Assembly: GCA_964649745.1 (NCBI GenBank)
Contig: CAZYQI010000048.1
Location: 1 to 17,275 of the forward strand
Direction of reading: 5' to 3'
Source of the DNA: CAZEHS01 sp964649745
Lineage (GTDB): Bacteria; Bacillota; Clostridia; Peptostreptococcales; Acidaminobacteraceae
DNA: 17,275 nt
Shown here: positions 13,867 through 17,275 of the stretch, piece by piece
How positions within the stretch are numbered: position 1 is the first letter of the stretch
How the letters are laid out: every line of letters starts with the position of its first letter
Notes under the pieces: generated by a model
Seen by the model: the letters and a program-made list of their open reading frames with translations, nothing else
Databases searched by the model: none
Told to the model about the DNA's origin: nothing
Position numbers and translations under genes: made by a program

Positions 13867-14910
13867 CTATGGGATGAGGGGTGTCTTAGGCAACCCCATG
13901 GTTTCATCGATGCCCAGCATGATATTCATATTCTGCACGGCTTGAGAGGCCGCGCCCTTCATCAGATTGTCAATGGCGCCGATCATAATCAGTCGATTCG
14001 TCCGCGTATCGATCCGAATGGATACATCACAGTAATTCGAGTGCGCCACCCAACGGGTTTCCGGCAGCTCTTTGCGCACGCGGACGAAAGGCTCATTCTT
14101 ATAAAAATCATTGTATATGCCCTGCACCTCATCCTGCGACACGCTTTTTATCAATTGTCCATACACGGTTGACAGGATTCCTCTTTTCATGGGTATCAGA
14201 TGAGGAGTGAACGTCAGCGGCGTCGGAACCCCGCATAGAAGGGACACGGCCTGCTCAATCTCGGCGGTGTGTCGGTGTCCGGCAACCCCATATGCCTTCA
14301 TGGAGTCGGCGCTCTCACAGTAGTGGGTTCCAAGGGAAAGGCCTCTGCCTGCTCCGGTGATGCCGGACTTGGCGTCAATGATCAGGGTGTCCGGATCAAT
14401 CAGCTTGTGGACCAGAGCAGGCATCAGTGCCATAAGGCTGGCAGTAGGATAGCATCCTGGATTGGCGATGTACCGTGATGCCCGTATCTTGTCCCTGTTA
14501 AGCTCAGGAAGGCCATAAACCCAGTGGGGCAGTTGCTCCGGCATGGCGTGAGGAAGATCATACCAGAAGGAGAACTGATCCGGATCCCTAAGTCTGAAAT
14601 CTGCCCCCAGGTCGATCACCCGCAGTTTTTCCGGCAGCTCTCTCTGACAGAGCAGCTCCATGGAAATGCCGTGGGGCAGTGCCAGAAAAAGAACGTCCAG
14701 CTCATTCAATGAAGACATCACCTCGTCCACCGTTTCTGTCCGTATATCAACCGATTCGCCGAAGCCTGGGAACAGGTCGGCAATCACCATGCCGGGCTTG
14801 CTTTGTACGGCGAGTCTCAGGGTCTCAACAGAGGGATGAGAGGATAATAAGGAAACCAGCTGGGCCCCGGCATATCCGGATGCCCCGATCACGGCAGCTT
14901 TAAGATTCAT
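13867..14910 (-). CDS. argC: N-acetyl-gamma-glutamyl-phosphate reductase ArgC
   Basis: ArgC reduces N-acetylglutamyl phosphate with NADPH to N-acetylglutamate semialdehyde, the third step of arginine synthesis. The 347 residues show the N-terminal Rossmann motif GASGYAGAQL (9-18), the active-site cysteine C153 in NPGCYPTA, and GHRHTAE at 211-217 carrying the catalytic histidine. Length and motifs are typical of the long ArgC type. AAGGAGG precedes the ATG with good spacing. It is the first gene of the leftward argCJ unit and is divergent from argB across the shared control region. Confidence 0.97.
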   Translation of the reverse strand: MNLKAAVIGASGYAGAQLVSLLSSHPSVETLRLAVQSKPGMVIADLFPGFGESVDIRTETVDEVMSSLNELDVLFLALPHGISMELLCQRELPEKLRVIDLGADFRLRDPDQFSFWYDLPHAMPEQLPHWVYGLPELNRDKIRASRYIANPGCYPTASLMALMPALVHKLIDPDTLIIDAKSGITGAGRGLSLGTHYCESADSMKAYGVAGHRHTAEIEQAVSLLCGVPTPLTFTPHLIPMKRGILSTVYGQLIKSVSQDEVQGIYNDFYKNEPFVRVRKELPETRWVAHSNYCDVSIRIDTRTNRLIMIGAIDNLMKGAASQAVQNMNIMLGIDETMGLPKTPLIP

Positions 14911-14936
14911 AGGACCTCCTTAAGATTCAGTATATA

Positions 14937-14950
14937 TGTATAAATATACA
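14937..14950. promoter_or_regulatory. Palindromic ArgR-like operator at the argC promoter
   Basis: A perfect 14-bp palindrome, TGTATA-AA-TATACA, resembling the AT-rich ARG box of ArgR/AhrC repressors. It covers the -10 box of the argC promoter, so a bound repressor would block argCJ. The assignment to ArgR rests on position and resemblance, not on a match computed here. Confidence 0.6.
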
Positions 14951-14970
14951 CATAATAAAATATAAATCAA
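14943..14970 (-). promoter_or_regulatory. Promoter of argCJ
   Basis: Minus strand: TTGATT (plus positions 14965-14970) and TATATT (14943-14948) with a 16-bp spacer. Transcription would start near 14936, giving a leader of about 26 nt before the argC ATG, too short for a riboswitch or attenuator. The region is extremely AT-rich, so alternative boxes are possible. Confidence 0.6.
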
Positions 14971-14971
14971 G

Positions 14972-14987
14972 ATATACAAGGGTATAT
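14972..14987. promoter_or_regulatory. Second inverted repeat in the arg control region, candidate operator
   Basis: ATATAC and GTATAT flank an AAGG centre, giving a 16-bp inverted repeat that sits between the two divergent promoters and directly upstream of the argB -35 box. It shares the TATAC half-site with the palindrome at 14937-14950. Its spacing is different, so it is a weaker candidate ARG box. Confidence 0.4.
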
Positions 14988-14988
14988 A

Positions 14989-15019
14989 TTGATATTATAA
15001 CCGTTAAAATGTATAATTA
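14989..15019 (+). promoter_or_regulatory. Promoter of argBD with overlapping operator half-site
   Basis: TTGATA (14989-14994, five of six) and a perfect TATAAT (15012-15017) are separated by exactly 17 bp. The -10 box is embedded in TGTATAATTA (15010-15019), which matches one half of the palindrome at the argC promoter and may be an ArgR half-site. Transcription would begin near 15024, only about 18 nt before the argB ATG. Confidence 0.75.
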
Positions 15020-15041
15020 GCCACATGAGGGAGGACTGCTT

Positions 15042-15923
15042 ATGAAAAATGCTGCAGAGAAAATACGGAATCTCATTGAGGCGCTTCCGTACATTCAGAA
15101 ATTCACCGGCAAGATATTTGTTATCAAATTCGGCGGGAGCATCTTGAAAAAGCCTTCCGCTAAGGAAGCATTTATACAGGATGTGCTTCTCCTGTCCCTG
15201 GTGGGCATAAGACCGGTCATTGTCCATGGTGGGGGTGGAGATATTACAAAAAAACTGGAGAAGCTTCAAATACCCACGTCATTTGTGAATGGCCTGAGGG
15301 TGACGGACTCCGACGCCATGGAAGAAGTGGAGATGATACTGGCCGGTTCCATCAACAAGGATCTGGTTATGGGGATACAGAACGCCGGGGGCCGCGCAGT
15401 GGGCATAAGTGGAAAAGACGGCGGACTTCTCAAAGCAAAACGTCTTGGAACCATGGTTTCAGGAGAAGAGGTTGACATTGGCTTCGTTGGGGAAATTGAT
15501 GCAGTAAACATTTCCCTGGTCAAGGATCTGATCGGGCTGGGCTACATTCCGATCATCGCACCAACCGGCTTTGACGAAGCGGGTCACACCTACAATATCA
15601 ATGCAGATACAGCTGCGGCCGCCATCAGTTCAAGCCTAGAGGCAGAGAAACTCATTCTTCTCACGGATGTGGACGGACTGTATCTTGATTATCATGACAA
15701 AACCACATTGCAGACGGGGCTTTCCCTGGATGATGGGAAAGCTCTCATTGAAAGAGGCGTTATCCAAGGCGGGATGCTTCCCAAGCTCCAATGTGCACTG
15801 GATGCATTGGAAAAAGGCTCACACAATGTCCATATGATCAATGGCTCACGGGAACACGGGCTCTTGCTTGAAATATTTACGAACGACGGGATCGGAACCA
15901 TGATTACCAGGGGGGATAAGTAA
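15042..15923 (+). CDS. argB: Acetylglutamate kinase ArgB, arginine-sensitive type
   Basis: ArgB phosphorylates N-acetylglutamate, the committed step of this pathway. The 293 residues show KFGGSILK at 29-36, VHGGGGDITK at 61-70, GLRVTD at 84-89 and GKDGGLL at 124-130. Compared with the about 258-residue, arginine-insensitive E. coli enzyme it has an N-terminal extension of about 25 residues ending in ALPYIQKFTGK. That helix is the hallmark of hexameric, arginine-inhibited kinases found with ArgJ. NDGIGTMI at 281-288 near the C-terminus fits the arginine-site segment. Feedback inhibition is thus inferred. GGGAGG precedes the ATG by about 7 nt. The stop overlaps the argD start by one base (TAATG). 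Confidence 0.97.
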   Translation: MKNAAEKIRNLIEALPYIQKFTGKIFVIKFGGSILKKPSAKEAFIQDVLLLSLVGIRPVIVHGGGGDITKKLEKLQIPTSFVNGLRVTDSDAMEEVEMILAGSINKDLVMGIQNAGGRAVGISGKDGGLLKAKRLGTMVSGEEVDIGFVGEIDAVNISLVKDLIGLGYIPIIAPTGFDEAGHTYNINADTAAAAISSSLEAEKLILLTDVDGLYLDYHDKTTLQTGLSLDDGKALIERGVIQGGMLPKLQCALDALEKGSHNVHMINGSREHGLLLEIFTNDGIGTMITRGDK

Positions 15924-17086
15924 TGGATCACAAGATGATGAACACATACACACGACCGGATATCGTGTTTACAAAGGGGAGCGGCTCATGGCTCTATGAT
16001 GACCAAGGGCAGGGGTATCTGGACCTCATGGGGGGCGTGGCCGTCAATGCCCTCGGCCATGCGCACCCGGAACTGGTAAAAACCATCCATGAACAAGCCG
16101 GGCAGCTTATGCACTGCTCCAACATCTATTTCAACGATAAGCAGTTGCAGCTGGCTGAAATGCTTACGGCCCTGGCCCGCATGGAGAGCGTTTTTTTTGT
16201 CAACAGCGGTACGGAAGCCATCGAAGCCGGACTTAAACTGGCGAGGAAGTATGGCGCTCTGAAATCGCCCGATAAAAATATCCTGATTTATCTGTCCAAC
16301 TCCTTTCACGGGCGAACCCTGGGCAGCCTCAGCGTTACCGGGCAACCCAAGTATCAGAAGGATTTCCAGCCCCTGCTGGGCGGAACGCTTTGTCTTGAAA
16401 AGGATGATCCGGCCATGCTGGAAGCCGTATTCAGTGAAAATGTCTGCGGAATCATACTGGAACCCATTCAAGGTGAGGGTGGTATTATACCCATTAATCC
16501 GGAATTTATTTCAAAGGCCAGAAAGCTCTGTGACAAATTCGATGCCCTGATGATTTTTGATGAGGTGCAGTGTGGCCTTGGAAGAACCGGCAAGATGTTC
16601 GCCTTTGAGAATCTGGCCGACAAACCGGATGTGATATGTCTGGCCAAGGGCCTCGGAGGTGGATTTCCCATAGGAGCGGTTTTGGCCAATGCTCGGGGCA
16701 ACTGCTTTGAAAAAGGGGACCACGGATGTACCTTTGGGGGAAACCCATTGGCGTGTGCCGCATCACTTACCGTGCTCAACCATATTTCAAAAGCGGATTT
16801 TCTGAATGAAATTAGAGAAAAGGGTGAATGGGCCATTGATTATATCCAGAAAAAACTGTCAGAATCATCCGTGTTCAATAAAATGGCAGGGACCGGATTG
16901 ATACTGGGAATTCATCTGAACAAACCGGCAGGGGAAATTATCCATGCGGCTCTTGCAAATAAGATATTATTAGTGAATGCCGGCCCTCAGGTAATCCGTC
17001 TGGTTCCTGCCCTTAATATTCCTTTTGAGGAATGGAAATCCGGAATCAAGAGGGTGTGCGAATTGATTTTAGAATCTGGTGAATGA
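15923..17086 (+). CDS. argD: Acetylornithine aminotransferase ArgD
   Basis: ArgD is a class III PLP aminotransferase that converts N-acetylglutamate semialdehyde and glutamate to N-acetylornithine and 2-oxoglutarate. The 387 residues contain NSGTEAIEAGLKLARK at 94-109, SFHGRTLGSLSVTG at 127-140, EPIQGEGG at 180-187, D213 in FDEVQCGLGRTG for the PLP ring nitrogen, and the PLP lysine K242 in LAKGLGGGFPIGA. Length is normal for ArgD. An internal ATG at 15938 or 15941 could serve as an alternative start a few codons in; 15923 is preferred because it couples to the argB stop and has GGGGGGATAAG upstream. A terminator follows 18 nt after the stop. Confidence 0.95.
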   Translation: MDHKMMNTYTRPDIVFTKGSGSWLYDDQGQGYLDLMGGVAVNALGHAHPELVKTIHEQAGQLMHCSNIYFNDKQLQLAEMLTALARMESVFFVNSGTEAIEAGLKLARKYGALKSPDKNILIYLSNSFHGRTLGSLSVTGQPKYQKDFQPLLGGTLCLEKDDPAMLEAVFSENVCGIILEPIQGEGGIIPINPEFISKARKLCDKFDALMIFDEVQCGLGRTGKMFAFENLADKPDVICLAKGLGGGFPIGAVLANARGNCFEKGDHGCTFGGNPLACAASLTVLNHISKADFLNEIREKGEWAIDYIQKKLSESSVFNKMAGTGLILGIHLNKPAGEIIHAALANKILLVNAGPQVIRLVPALNIPFEEWKSGIKRVCELILESGE

Positions 17087-17104
17087 AGACTATATAAGGA
17101 AGAG

Positions 17105-17136
17105 AAGCGCTCCGGAATTTCGGGGCGCTTTTTTAT
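17105..17136 (+). terminator. Intrinsic terminator of argBD
   Basis: AAGCGCTCCG (17105-17114) and CGGGGCGCTT (17121-17130) pair over 10 bp with one G-U, with a 6-nt loop, and the stem runs into TTTTTTAT. It isolates the arg operon from the strong promoter that begins 23 bp later. Confidence 0.92.
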
Positions 17137-17158
17137 CTAAAAAACTCGAGAAAACCCC

Positions 17159-17188
17159 TTGACGTTCCATAGGAGCAGGTGGTATTAT
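17159..17188 (+). promoter_or_regulatory. Strong promoter, probably of a ribosomal RNA operon
   Basis: TTGACG (17159-17164, five of six) and TATTAT (17183-17188, five of six) are 18 bp apart, with A-rich tracts at 17139-17154 just upstream that resemble an UP element. A start near G17195 would give a GTP-initiated transcript, as in Bacillota rRNA promoters. There is no ribosome binding site or open reading frame downstream within the window. Confidence 0.7.
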
Positions 17189-17194
17189 AACTAA

Positions 17195-17275
17195 GTCGCC
17201 GCAAGCAAACGCGAACGACACGCACCACTGGAGATTGAAAACTGAACAATCCAAGACGAAATAAAGCAATACAAT
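17195..17275 (+). other. Probable rRNA operon leader with boxA-like element
   Basis: The transcript from the promoter above carries TTGAAAACTGAAC at 17235-17247, closely matching the element found in the leaders and spacers of Bacillota rRNA operons (TTTGAAAACTGAAC type), the region that acts as boxA for antitermination. No coding region is present in these 81 bases. The 16S gene itself is not in the window, so this is inference from the leader alone. Confidence 0.65.

Noticed and set aside
13255..14172. A 305-codon plus-strand frame across argJ and argC
   Set aside because: It is antisense to two clear arginine enzymes, is rich in His, Gln and Gly in the way reverse frames often are, and spans the intergenic gap of the real operon.
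14911..15041. T-box or arginine attenuator leader for the arg genes
   Set aside because: Both predicted leaders are under 30 nt, with no T-box sequence and no terminator hairpin before the start codons.

Overview
The window looks like ordinary core chromosome from a low- to mid-GC Gram-positive anaerobe, most likely a member of the Clostridia (Bacillota). The evidence is the gene families present (an RNase H-like YprB-type nuclease, a NifS-ThiI pair, a TelA-family protein, a multidomain class A PBP, an arginine set using ArgJ), consensus SigA-type promoters often with extended -10 elements, AGGAGG ribosome binding sites throughout, and tRNA genes that encode their own CCA. The genus cannot be read from this stretch. 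Coding density is high, no stretch over about 190 bases lacks a gene, and I see no transposase, phage, CRISPR array or toxin-antitoxin gene.

Layout. 1-349: the tail of a tRNA cluster (Met or Ile2 with anticodon CAT, then Trp, Pro, Phe), closed by a bidirectional hairpin terminator. 400-2562: two divergent genes, a DEDD-type RNase H-like nuclease (minus) and an HD-GYP phosphodiesterase (plus). 2633-4956: an overlapping cysteine desulfurase/ThiI pair for tRNA 4-thiouridine and possibly thiamine sulfur transfer. 5061-9650 on the minus strand: a 1128-residue class A penicillin-binding protein with a large insertion, followed by a TelA-family gene that has its own promoter. 9822-12613 on the plus strand: a tightly packed run of hflX, yigZ, a CoA-binding-domain gene and an unrecognised small membrane protein that starts at TTG.

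12652-17086: a divergent arginine biosynthesis block. argC-argJ run leftward and argB-argD run rightward from a shared 131-bp control region that holds two back-to-back promoters and several palindromes resembling ArgR operators. Together these four genes take N-acetylglutamate to N-acetylornithine (ArgB, ArgC, ArgD), and ArgJ recycles the acetyl group to release ornithine. ArgB carries the N-terminal helix expected of an arginine-feedback-inhibited kinase, so control is probably both transcriptional and allosteric. After the argD terminator, the last 120 bases contain a strong promoter with an upstream A-rich tract and a boxA-like leader, which suggests that a ribosomal RNA operon starts just beyond the window.

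I find no convincing undescribed system. The best items for a second look are the insertion in the PBP, the unrecognised membrane protein at the end of the hflX run, the divergent arg control region and the presumed rrn leader at the right edge.
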